Position numbers and translations under genes: made by a program. DNA of 64,000 nt. Source: Cristatella mucedo. Its lineage: Eukaryota; Bryozoa; Phylactolaemata; Cristatellidae. The stretch covers positions 990,001 to 1,054,000 of the forward strand of contig WPIO01000126.1 of assembly GCA_009760855.2 (NCBI GenBank), written 5' to 3'. The notes below the pieces were generated by a model. It saw only the letters and a list, made by a program, of their open reading frames with translations, ran no database searches and was not told where the DNA came from. Shown piece by piece: positions 10,683 through 22,600 of this stretch (within the stretch, counting starts at the first letter, position 1; the number at the start of each line of letters is the position of its first letter).

Positions 10683-13600
10683 AAGATACTGAAAGTTCAG
10701 AAAGAGAGCGACAGAGAAAAATAAAGTGAACAGGGGTAGAGACAGAGAAAAAGAAAGCTAGTTGAGGAGCGAGTAGGGCTACGCCGCGGGCTGCCCCATA
10801 TTGAATTGGTGCCTGAACTTTGGCTTGCGTCATGAGCTTGAATCTGCCAGCCGATGCAACTCATTTTCTAATTGGGAGGCATGGCTGATTTGTGGGTACT
10901 TTAAAGGTAGTTTTAGGGCTAAGCTCACCGAAGTTTTAGAATTGCATGCCGTCCTAATGTGAGATGTAGTCAAGCTCAGAGCGAGCAGGCGCGTGCAATA
11001 CTCTTAAATTCTCGAGATTTATTCTCACAGAAAATTAAACACTATTAAATCTTTGAACTTGAATTTCCGATGAGTTGCTTCAGTAAAAAATGGGAGCAAA
11101 GCTGCAGCCATTATGCCCGATACGATCGGCGACCAGAGAGCGTATAGGCAGCACAATTTACAAGGTTCAAGGCAAGTGGGAAAAACTCCCACGAGCCGTC
11201 CTCCGCCATGTGCTTGGTACTGTAACAAAAGGGATGCAGCAGCTTTCACGTCCCGACTAGGCCGCAAGCACAGCAATCGTAATGGTGCTAGTCTCTGCCC
11301 ATCTAGATAAATTCGCGTGAAGCTGAAACTTGCATCGCCTCGAACCAAGGTCCAAGTGAGTTTATTTGACGACCGAGGTCGTGAGCTTGAGTCTTATGGC
11401 ATATGTGGAGCACCTGATTAGAGAGTCCGTTCTTTTAGGGTGCTATGCAAACGAGTTATGAATTATATCACCACTAATGACTTGTAGGTGCAGCGCCAAT
11501 GCACGCAGATATGCTTACAATAGCGGAATACGGTAGCAAGGAAGAGAGCTGCTACTTTAATGTAGCTAGTCTTTATACATAGAGCAGAGAAGTTTATTCG
11601 CCAGCGACACAGTATTTCAGGATTCTAACAGCAGCCTTGACACATGGAGCTGCCTTGCGGCTTCGTAGCCTCGAGTTCAATTCAGTTCAACAGTCAAAGC
11701 GACATCAACTCCCTACCTATTACAAGGCTTCTGCTTGTATTCTGCCTTGGCCATGGATTGTCGTGTAATAGGTTCCTACATATTAAAATTCAGCAACCTC
11801 ATTAAAGAAAATCAGTCGTAGTCTGGCTGATTTAGTGCCCCAGTGTTTGAGTAAGGCACGAATGGCTGATTGCTCGCTAAGGCTATTTAACGGCGGATAA
11901 AAGTAAAGCAGTAATTTAAAAAAAAACAGTGATTACAGGCTGTCAGGCACGGCAAGAATATTTGTTGCTGACAGAATAATCTTTTGAATCGTTACCCAAA
12001 TGATGTGCAGGTATTTAAATTACTTGTCATGTAGATAAATTTATATTCAGCCTCATTCTGTGCCCCCAATGTGAGCTTGCTCGGTCATTCAGCTTATTCA
12101 TCATATTTGCCGTTCATTTGAAAAATAATTGAGCACTAGCATATACCACCATTATTGATACTTAGCACAGAGTGGGCTAAAAAGTCATAATCATCATTTT
12201 GACTCTCTCAATTTGCTGCTGCAATTTAGTCAAAATTTTGGCTGAATAAAATAATAACTCTTACGTTCGTTTTTTAGTGTCAAAGTGATGTGTACACATG
12301 TGATGGACTTGCGGCTACGGACACAATCTACCGAAGTAAGTGTGGTGTTGATGATAAAATGTCCCGCTTAGCCCCACAAAAAGGAAGCTAGAGGCAGTTG
12401 AGGCTGAACAACTATGCCAGCGTTCGAAAGAAAATTGTCATTAATTGTAATGCAACAGCTGAAAAACAAGACGAAGGGTGAACTAGCATTATGGCACCCA
12501 TAAAATATCAATGAGAAACTTAAAATGTGTATATAAATTTATGAAAAACGTATTTCATACATTTGTGAGAGCAATGAACTGTGGCAGCGAAATGGTTAAT
12601 GGGGAAATTCAGATTCACATATATTGACCTAATTAAGCCACGCTAATCCGCACATTTTGTAATGACCCCAACCTGCCTCCTTATGCTGGAGCGACTGCTA
12701 ATTTACTAGCCATTATCCCTCCGCAATTCTCACATTATAAATGCTAATAATTTCTCTAGCTTAGTATTTATAAAAACCACGATAACCTTGGCGACAGGTG
12801 TCAACTTTAGACTCGGGAACTCCGGCAGCTGTCTTCATACAATAAACAAATAATTATTAGAAGGATGAAGATGGGGCTCCTTAAATTTCTATTGTTACTG
12901 AGACCTTGATCCAGTCAATGAACGTGTCAGCTTTGATATACACTGCATCAAATTTTTTTTTTAATAGTACGAGATCTTAGTAACTTTTCTGGTGGTGGGG
13001 TAGCCGCTTTCGCCAGCACCTCATTTATTATTCTCTTACTTATTTTCCATTAAAGTCTTTGCTGGCTCATCTTGTACAGTACTTTAAATTGTCTGTCCCC
13101 TTTCCAGATATTGGTAGGTAATTGATTGTGTTATTTGTGGAATGTTTCTGATGTTGATGAGTAATCGTAAGCCGGGGTAGAAATCTCAGCTTCATCCCTC
13201 AATTTTCTGACTTTATCTTATTTCTTGCACCAGGAGTCTTCCTTTTTATTATTCAAGCTGCTTGCAATATTCATTCAGTAGCAACGTTTACCTAATTCGC
13301 TACTAAACGCTCTCGCTATACGAGTATTTATGCCCACTTTCTCTCGGTTCATCCCACTGTTCATAGGAAAGCCTCACACTCGAAGAATTTTCTTTGCGCT
13401 ATTGTACCATTTCCACCCCATCATTGCCCCCATTTTGGCATATCAGATCATTTGTTTATTTCATTCCTCCTTGAATTGGCTTCTGTATTGCTTTATAAAT
13501 CAAATTTGAATTAAGAAACCATACTTTTATTGACACGGATGATGTCCGTAACAAGCAAGCTTGCTCATCTGCACTTCTCTTTGAGCCACTTACAGGCTCC

Positions 13601-16600
13601 TTTCTCCTTGAAGCACTGCCACGGTACGACAACACGAGCCAACTTTCCGGACTTGCTTGCCCTTCTGCTTATAAGATAATCAAATGTGATCGACGAAAAG
13701 TTACTTAAATAGCACTCCAGTTCGTTCCGGCCACCACCGAGACGTCCGTGGGTTTAAAGCTAGTATTAGAAAAGCAAGGGATACTAAACGTGGGTTCATA
13801 AAGAGCCGCCAAAATGTCGAGACTTGCTGTCTATCTCGTGGCGTTTGAGGATAAGTATAAGTCAATCCAATACATTTTTTAGTATACTCCAAGTGCAAAT
13901 TTCATCGCGAAATAGTCTTTCCGAAGATTGACAGCGCGATATAGTTAATTTTTACTATCGAAGATCTTGGCCGCTCTCGAACAAACAATCTTCCCAACGA
14001 TCCTAATTCAAATTCTAAATAAAATTATCAAATTATAAATTATTATAAATTATAAAATCAAATTAGCAAATGTTTTCTCTATAGTGTTATCATGTAAGAC
14101 CGCTAGATGTTTAGAAATTATTGCTCCAAATAAGATACCTTCAGAGCAAAGGCTTCTGTCACCAACAGTCAGCAAGCGAATAAATGGGGAACAGGTAATC
14201 AATTGTCCTTAGAGGAGTGGCGACTCAGGTTGTGCGTTGGCTTGGTGCAAATAATTCGCCAAGAAATCCAGCTACGCCAAAAATGGGTGGAGCTGCCATA
14301 CAAATGATTGGAATCCTGGACAATGAAGCAGTAGGCGGCTAGAATCGACCTTGGCCTACAGAAAGAGCGATTACAATCAAGCAGCCGATCAGTTCAGATG
14401 AGGCGGTCAACAACGATCACAACTCCTGCCCTTGAGAACTTAACTAACATCCAGTAGCTGCTTAAGTCACGATAAATTACGGTCAACTAGCTCACCTACA
14501 GCTGTCAACTGTGTGAAACGGTTAAATGCTAAACCTATGACCGATGCACCATTCGTGGTGCCTTAATTATAGTTGCTAGAATCCAATCATGCGATAATCT
14601 ATTACTGAGGCACGCAGCTTCAGATGTGTGTGCGTGCGTCCATTAATTGGCTAGGGTGACTCATTTTGCTTCGCGTGCTGATTAATCTTTTGAATTACAG
14701 CAGTGACAATTGCTTTGCTATTGCCAGAGGCTCTTACTGTGTAATCTTAAAAAGAACCCGCTTTGTAGGCTGTTCAGAGGTAACAAGCCCTGGCATTTAT
14801 CACATAAATCCAGATGGCGGGGAGACTTTTCGAGTGCGCTGTCTCTCACGACTGGGCAAGCTTTGGACAGTAATTCAAACTCGACATAACCACGTAATAA
14901 ATTTCGCTAGAGGTATGTACGATGAAACTGTGAAAATGCCTGTTTTTATGACAAGATGGCTTGCGATAACACGTCTTCGCTCCCGTTCCGTCTGTCTGTG
15001 AGATGGCTGCTTGTGCCAGCTAGTCTAACCAATTCGAGAAACTTCGTGTCTGGCTCTTGTTTTTAACGACGAATTTCAATCCAGCTTCACTTGATGGAAT
15101 AAATGCCGCGTAACGGTAAAAGATATTAGAAGTGCTAGTCAACAATAACAATGTCTTACCATACTGATGGCTGTAGTTTGAGTGTATGCCGGCTCCTCTG
15201 ATGAGCCTGTGATGTGGCATGGACACAGGCCGGTAACCCACTGGTGGCCAGATGGTGGATTCACCATCTGGGTCTGCCGGTGCACAGCTGTGGTCCGCCT
15301 GTGATGTGGTATATACACAGGCCGGTAACCTGCTGGTGGTGAGATGGTGGACCGGAGGAGTGGAGGAGGAGGAGGGCAGACTCGAGTGTGAGAAGGGGGC
15401 GAAGGCAGTCGTGCGTCTTGCCGCTCCGTGCTTTGTACAATAAACAGTTGGCGTTGTTCTGGGCCAGCGTTCTGTATGCCGAACCACAATCGCTACGGAG
15501 TTTGAGTGAATCTGAGCTGAGGACGTTGCGGCGGCTATGCAGCACAGCAGTTCCTAAGAACGAATATGGCAAGGCGACTCAAGGAAAATAAGTTTTCGCA
15601 CGTCGCATGAGTGTCTTTGTCTAGTCTTAGTCTAATATCTTATATCTTAGCCATGTTTCAGACATCTGCTAGCTACGAGTCGGCTCGAGGAAATCCTATT
15701 ATACCTGAATTTATATAGCGGTAAGACTATAACAATGTCGAAGCTCGAGTAATATGTAATGTGGCTAAGCTTCTCATACGTAAAAGCGAAGTATAGATAT
15801 CACGAAAGACTGTGCCCACTAATTCAATATTCTTATGTAACTGTTGTTTGGGCTTTCATATTGTAAGCCGCTTGTTTAGTTTTTTAATTTTTAGAATCTT
15901 AGTACAAAATTTCTGTGAGATATATTTTTCTCCTTCCAGGATATTAGAGCCGAACATGTGGCTTCCCAAACCAAAAACTGTAATGGCTGTAAAAGCTGGC
16001 AGTACTTGTAATCCGTCGTCTAGCACAAGCTTGTGAAACCTCAGCTATACAAGTCCTTTGAAGCACTTAAATAACTCTTTAAAGTTTTCAGCGGACTGTT
16101 TGGTCAGTTCTTAGTTCTGTGTTTACTGTAAAAGCTAACATCTAACTCTACGGCGTTCCGATCTATTTCCAGATATGATCTAGGCCGCTCCTAGTACCTC
16201 ATACGACAGTAACGTAATATTTACGGCTTTCTCACCGGGATTCCCCGCTACACCATTCCCTGAGTGGTAATGTCAAGTTAAAATCCTAGGTCACCATTAT
16301 CTTGACATTTTAAAGCATGTACGCAGCTGCTGTTTAGGGTGGCACATTTGCTAGCAAAACAGTTTAAATAGACATGCATATCCTCGCGCTTTCAGCTGGT
16401 TACTCTATTTATTCCGGGAGGCCAGTAGAGTATGGACGATAAAAATAGCTCAGTTGAAAGTCGCATACAAGTCAATGCACATACAAGATACCCAAGCAAG
16501 CCAAGCAGGGCATCTTCACCTAAACAAGCCAAGCAAGAAGCACTACATGGAGCAAGGTAACCTTGCTACTAAGGTTGGTCCGAATTATGCAAACCTAATA

Positions 16601-19600
16601 CGCTCGTCGAAGGCATCGTGTATCTGCACACCAGCTGCTGTTCTAAACTAAACTTTCGCAAAGTTATTAGGCACAGCATCAACTTTAGGCATACCGGGAC
16701 CACTCCATACGGTATAGTCACAGTTAGTGCCGCATGTGAATCCTGACCAGATTTAGTTGAATTTCAGTATGGGGATACATACAGTCAAGATGTCGGATAG
16801 GATATGCACGGTAGTAGCGTAAATAATAATATGTATATTAAATCCGTTGAAAATTCAATAAATGCCAACTGTTTCAATGAAAGTAACTTACGGAGATGTT
16901 GGTTCATATTTTTCAGGCTGGAATGAGTACAAGAATGGTTTCGGAATGGTGAATTTTGACTATTGGCTTGGAGGCGACCGAATACACAGGATTACAACGG
17001 CGAAAAAGCATCAACTGCTAATAACCCTGGTTTATTTTAACATGACTTCCTATGCGCAATATTCCTACATAAATGTATCGGACGAAGATGACTTCTACAG
17101 ATTAGAGGTAACCGTTAAGATTGTTATTGTACCGTCATGTTATCCTCCTTGGTCGGTTCCAGGTCAAAAATATAAATCAAAAGAGATTTCAGCTGTATTT
17201 TTCTCCATAGTTAAGAAACAGAGAGCTTTAAATGGCATTGAAGCAGTATACATTCGAGCGCGTATCGTAAGTAAACCAAGGTAAAACGCAAAAAGAAAAT
17301 AGTTTGGCCTCGCCGCGTTCCCGCACTAGAGTAATTAAGGACGACTTAGCTGAATGCTCTAAATCCTTTAGAGATTTGTCATGGTTAGTTGCAGAAGGTT
17401 GCCGCTGCTTGGCACATTAAAGAGCTCTTCTAAAAGAGACATTTTCTGACAACTCCTTCAACAGACTGGGACTACAACAGAACTTTATATACGAGCTTCA
17501 ATTCCTATATGCAATCCGTTCAGGCCAAGTAGCCCCTGGAGACAGACCAAGTCTTGCTTCAAAGTTTGCCGCCCAGCAGACCTCTTTAGTCCTTGGAATT
17601 CTGCAACTCCTTTTACAAATAAACATTAACCTTTCCCGCAGTTACAATTCAAATGACTATAAATTCAAAATGGCCAGTGAGCTTAATAATAATAATTGAT
17701 TTGTCAAAACGCCCTGAGAAAATTCAATCTCTTTCTAGGCACTTTACATTTGCTTTGCAGTAAAGGAAGCATGATATAATGGCTAGTGGTAGAAAGCTCA
17801 ACGACAACAGCCATAACATGGTAAGAGATGATCTGCAGAGGGTCAGTGTGTAAATATAATTAGTGGCAGTATGCACAGTGTCCACACGCATAAGCAAACA
17901 AAGAAAAAATCGCATGTGGAATGAATAAATTTTGTGATAAATAGATACACTTTAAGCTTTTAATAATGAACAATAATGATACACTTGATAAAGCGCCCTC
18001 AGAGAACTCAATCTCTTTCTGGGCGCTTTACATTTGCAGCAAAGGGAAACGCGATTGAATGGTGAGTGACGTCATGCTTGATAAACAACATGAATAATAT
18101 GGTTAGGGGTGACATGCACATGGTCATCATGCAAGTTTGGTTATTGGCCGCATGCACAGTGTCAGCATGCATAAGCACATGAAGGACAAATCCCAGGGAC
18201 TGAATATATGCTTTCATAAATAATTCCGTGTTTAGTTCCTTTTTAAATGTAGTCAGGTCAGAGATGCCGTGATGGAAGTCGGGAGGGAGTTCCGGGCTTT
18301 GGGAGCATACGAACTAAATGCACGGTCTTCAAATGATTTGAGGTTTGTATGAGGTATAGGCAAACAGTTAGATTCCAAAAAGCGGGTGGTACGATGCTTG
18401 GCGTGATGGAGGAGTATCTATGATAGGTAGTATGATAGGTAGGCTGGGGCCAAAGAATGACGGGACCTAAAAGTGAGCGACAAAACATTGAAGTCGATCC
18501 ATTGCTTGACTGGTAGCCAGTGCAGGTCGGCGAGAAGTGTTTGATGTGGCGACTATGACGTTCGCGACAGACAGGCCTGGCTCAGAGTTTTTCACCAGCT
18601 GTAAGTGCTTGATTGCACATGCCAGTAGGCCAGTAAGCAGTGAGTTACTGAAGTCAAGACGGGATGCTACAAATGCATGGACCAACGTAGATGTGATATC
18701 CATATCTAAACAAACAAGAATTAAACAACGTTATTTAGCTGACAGTATGCAGACTTGATTGCAGAGCAGATGTGGTCGTATAACGAAAGGTCACCTTGGA
18801 ACATTACACCTAGATTTCGTGCAGACTCAACGGGAGATATGCTGGCAGAGCCAATTTTGAGCGTTAGTCTTTCCAATTCCTGAATCACGCTGGGTTAGCC
18901 CATAACTAGTAAGTTAGTTTTATCATCGTTTAGTTTTATAAAAGTTGCTGCCATCCATGTGCGGATGTCATCAATACATGCAGCAAGTGAGTTGAGAGAA
19001 TTCGAGGTGCTCGAAAGTTGGAGGATCAAAGCAAAGGTACAATTGAGTGTCATCCGCATAGAAGTGAAAGCCTAGACTGTGCTTGGCAATCACATCAGAA
19101 AGAGAGAGTATAAACAGTGAAAAGAACCGGACCTAAAATGGAGCCCAGAGGTACCCCATATTTCAGAGTTACCTCGGATGATCTTTGACCATTTACGTCA
19201 AAACTCTGGAGTCTCGCAATGAGATTGGACCTGAACCTTTTCAGAGCAGCGCCAGTGATGCCCAGGCGAGATGAGATAATAATAATAATAATAATAATGC
19301 ACTTGATAAAGCACCCTCAGAGAACTCAATCTCTCTCTAGGCGCTTTACATTTGCTGCAAACGGAAATGCAATTGAATGGTGAGTAATATCATGCTTGAT
19401 AAACAAACAAAAAGAATAAAATGGTTAGGGGTGACATGCACAGGGTCAGCATGCAAATGTGGTTAGTGGCAGCATGCACAGTGTCAGCACGCATAAGCAC
19501 ATGAAAAACGAATCACAGGGGCCCACTAAATGCTGTCCTAAATAGGTGTGTTAGGAGAACTTTGTGATCGATGGTATCAAAAGCTTCCGAAAGATCGCGC

Positions 19601-22600
19601 AAAACAAGCAGAGAAAGTGTACCTATCTCTGCATTCCTAAGTAGGTCGTTGTACACCCTAAGCAATGCTGATTCTGGGGAGTTATTAGCTCTAAATCCAG
19701 ACTGGTACTTATTAGCAAGGTTTGAAGTTTCAATATATGAGTTCAGCTGGCCCGCCACGACCCATTCCATTGACTTTTATAGGAATGGTAGAAGGGAGAC
19801 TGGGTGGTAGTTGCTCAAGTTCTCTTGGTCTAGTGTCACTTTCTTGAGAAGTGGCCTGACATCAGCTTTTTTGAAAGGTGCTGGGACATGATCTGAGGCT
19901 AATGACATATTAATGAAGTTGTTTACGCTTGGCAACAGCAGATCAATGCAACGTATGAGTAGGGCAGTGGGAATAGGGCAGACCTGCTACATTCGGCATT
20001 TGCCGAAGTTTACGAAAGCAACCTATTTTCGGCACCAGGCCGACCCTGAAATTCGGCGTCACACCAGACAGCGTATCAGACGAGTAAAATGACATTATGT
20101 TGAGCCTGCGTGTAAGGCAGTAACTGGTGCAAACGGCGAAAACGCATTTAAGCTCTAAAGCATTGACAGGCGAGAAAATTGCTTCGCCTGAAAGATTCCC
20201 TACAAAGTTAATATCAGTTTGGTGCGGCGGTCGTCCATTTCCCACTTGAGCACAGAGAAATCCGACTCGACCGACGAAGTATTAACAAAAATGGATGCCA
20301 ATCGGCAGCAGAGCTGGCGCAAGTGTTTTTATGAAGATTCAAGCTAGAGACGTTCAACTTCACCCCGAGCAGTATTGAAATCCGTCGACTGGTCTCGCCG
20401 GGCAAAAGCCACCTTGATGGCATCGTTAGCCACGAGATGGCGATGCCATTGCTCAAAAGCCTTAATCATAGATGCAGTCCAAAACTGGGCTAGGCGATCT
20501 CGGTGAGGATCAAGGACAAAAGAATTGAAGTCGAGTGAACGAGGTGCAAGCAGCTCAGTAGACATCCCTGGAGGTGCCTCACAAGCTGCCACAGTATTGC
20601 AGCTGTTGCCCTCCGCCTGGACTTGCATCATTCCTTCAACCACGCTCACCCTAAACGTGCCTAGTTTTGTGACAGCTGCACGACGGCGATCGTTATTGAG
20701 CACATTAGTCGGTCGCGGAAGAATGTCCCCTGGTCCTCAATAAATACTTAAACCGAGTGAAATGGAATACTTAATCGTCCAATTCCGGTTGCATCTGCTG
20801 CACGATCTTCGCTCGTTAGGTCAATTGTGAATAACAAAGATAGATAGACTATGCGTTCAGATTATCGATCTCGGAACGTTGCTGGGCGATTGTGACATCT
20901 CGAGACTGCAGCTTGATGAATGTAACGTTGACAGCCCTGCACACAGCTGCAACCACTGACGCCGTAATCCACCACTCCATGTCTGGTGCACCATCAAATT
21001 GTTTCTCCATAATATGTTGGAAAAGTCGAATGCTGTGTTGTAGCAGCTTCGACAAAGAATTGCCCGTGTAGAGCAAACGATTGGTTAGCTTCGGACACGT
21101 AGAGCGCATCTCCGTCATCAAGTTCTATTAGCGACGAAGGTGAGCAATAAATGAGTTGACCTGCTTAACAAAGTCGCCATCATCGATGTAGCAAAACCTT
21201 TCTTCATGACCAAGTCCATCTGATGTGGCGGGCACCAAACACGCAAGACACGGTGGACAGTTTCCTGCTCAAGAAGACTAACGATGCCGCCATGGTGTCC
21301 AGTCATCGTTTTCTCCCCATCTGACGTGACGCCAAGTTGCTTCTGGCGCCAAACCGACGATACGGCGTCAATGACTTTGACGATAGCAGAGACCTGGTTG
21401 ACCGCTGTGTGGCGTTCAAGTATATGAATCAGAAGCAAATGTCCATTGGCCAGGAATCCAGAAATAGGCACGCGTAGGCGCACAGACATGTAAGACTGGC
21501 CCACTTTGGAGGTGCCGTCGCAGGCAAACGAGAATGCCCAAGTGAAGGTGTAAATCACAAACTCAGAAATGCGTTGAAGTAAAACAGCAACCATGAGACG
21601 CACATGTTTGAAACCATACGTCTGGTCACATCCGTCAATTTGGGATTTTTGGTCAACTCCTGGTGATGAAGAATTACAGCCTCAGCCTATCGGAATGATA
21701 GGCCAACTGAAACATGCTTAATCGCCAATAAAACCCTCAGTAGGTTCGTAACGACGACTCTGTAGCCTCAGTTGCTCTGAATCTTGAACTAAGACAAAGC
21801 CTTCGACGATGATTCTTCTTCGACGCCATTTACCAAAATATAACATCGGTCAACTTCTCGACACTTTGAGCATCGATGATGAACTCCAGTTGGCAGCTAG
21901 TATCGTCGAAGTAAGAATGCAGCGCGTTGCAATGTTTGGGTTGATTATCAAAAGTCTTCTTCACCTTCGCCGATGCAGCCTTTTAATCGGTCGAATCACT
22001 TTAAGGCTGCTTCTCCATATGGCTGCGATAGTTGTCCTTCATAAACGGATGCTGGAACAGTTTGATATGCCGCGTACGTTTGCACTTGCGAGTGGTGCTG
22101 ATGCCCGTGTCGACGTCTTTGCACCCAAAGAACTTGCACTGCACAGATACGACGTCATCATGTTGATCACGAGTAACGATCTGAAGCCCATATCCAAGCT
22201 CATCCTCTTTCTAGAACAGCAATGCACGCTGTCAAGCGTTTGAGACCTTCGAAACAAACGACATCTTCGTCTCCAAATCTCTCTAGAACTCCTCCCACAC
22301 TCTCCCGGCGAGCGAATCTCACTGACACGCCCCCTCTTCAACTCGGCGTCAGTTGGCCCCCTTATTTTCGGAAAATTCGGCCTGCGGCCTCCAAATACCG
22401 AATTTAAGCAGGTCTGTAATATGGTTCAAAGGACATGTTGTCTTTTTTGATTGAGATATGAACTTCAGGACGAGATCACTAGTGACCTGTTTGAATGTAG
22501 ACATTGAGGTGCTGCAGGGAATCGAGGGACAGCATTCTAGGCGGGGATGCTGCTATCGCAGGGATTGTCTCCCTGATTTTGTGTATCTTGCGGACAAAAA

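Noticed and set aside
21809-22243. 144-codon plus-strand frame
   Set aside because: Lies antisense to the hAT transposase N-terminal region, whose zinc-finger-like blocks read on the minus strand.
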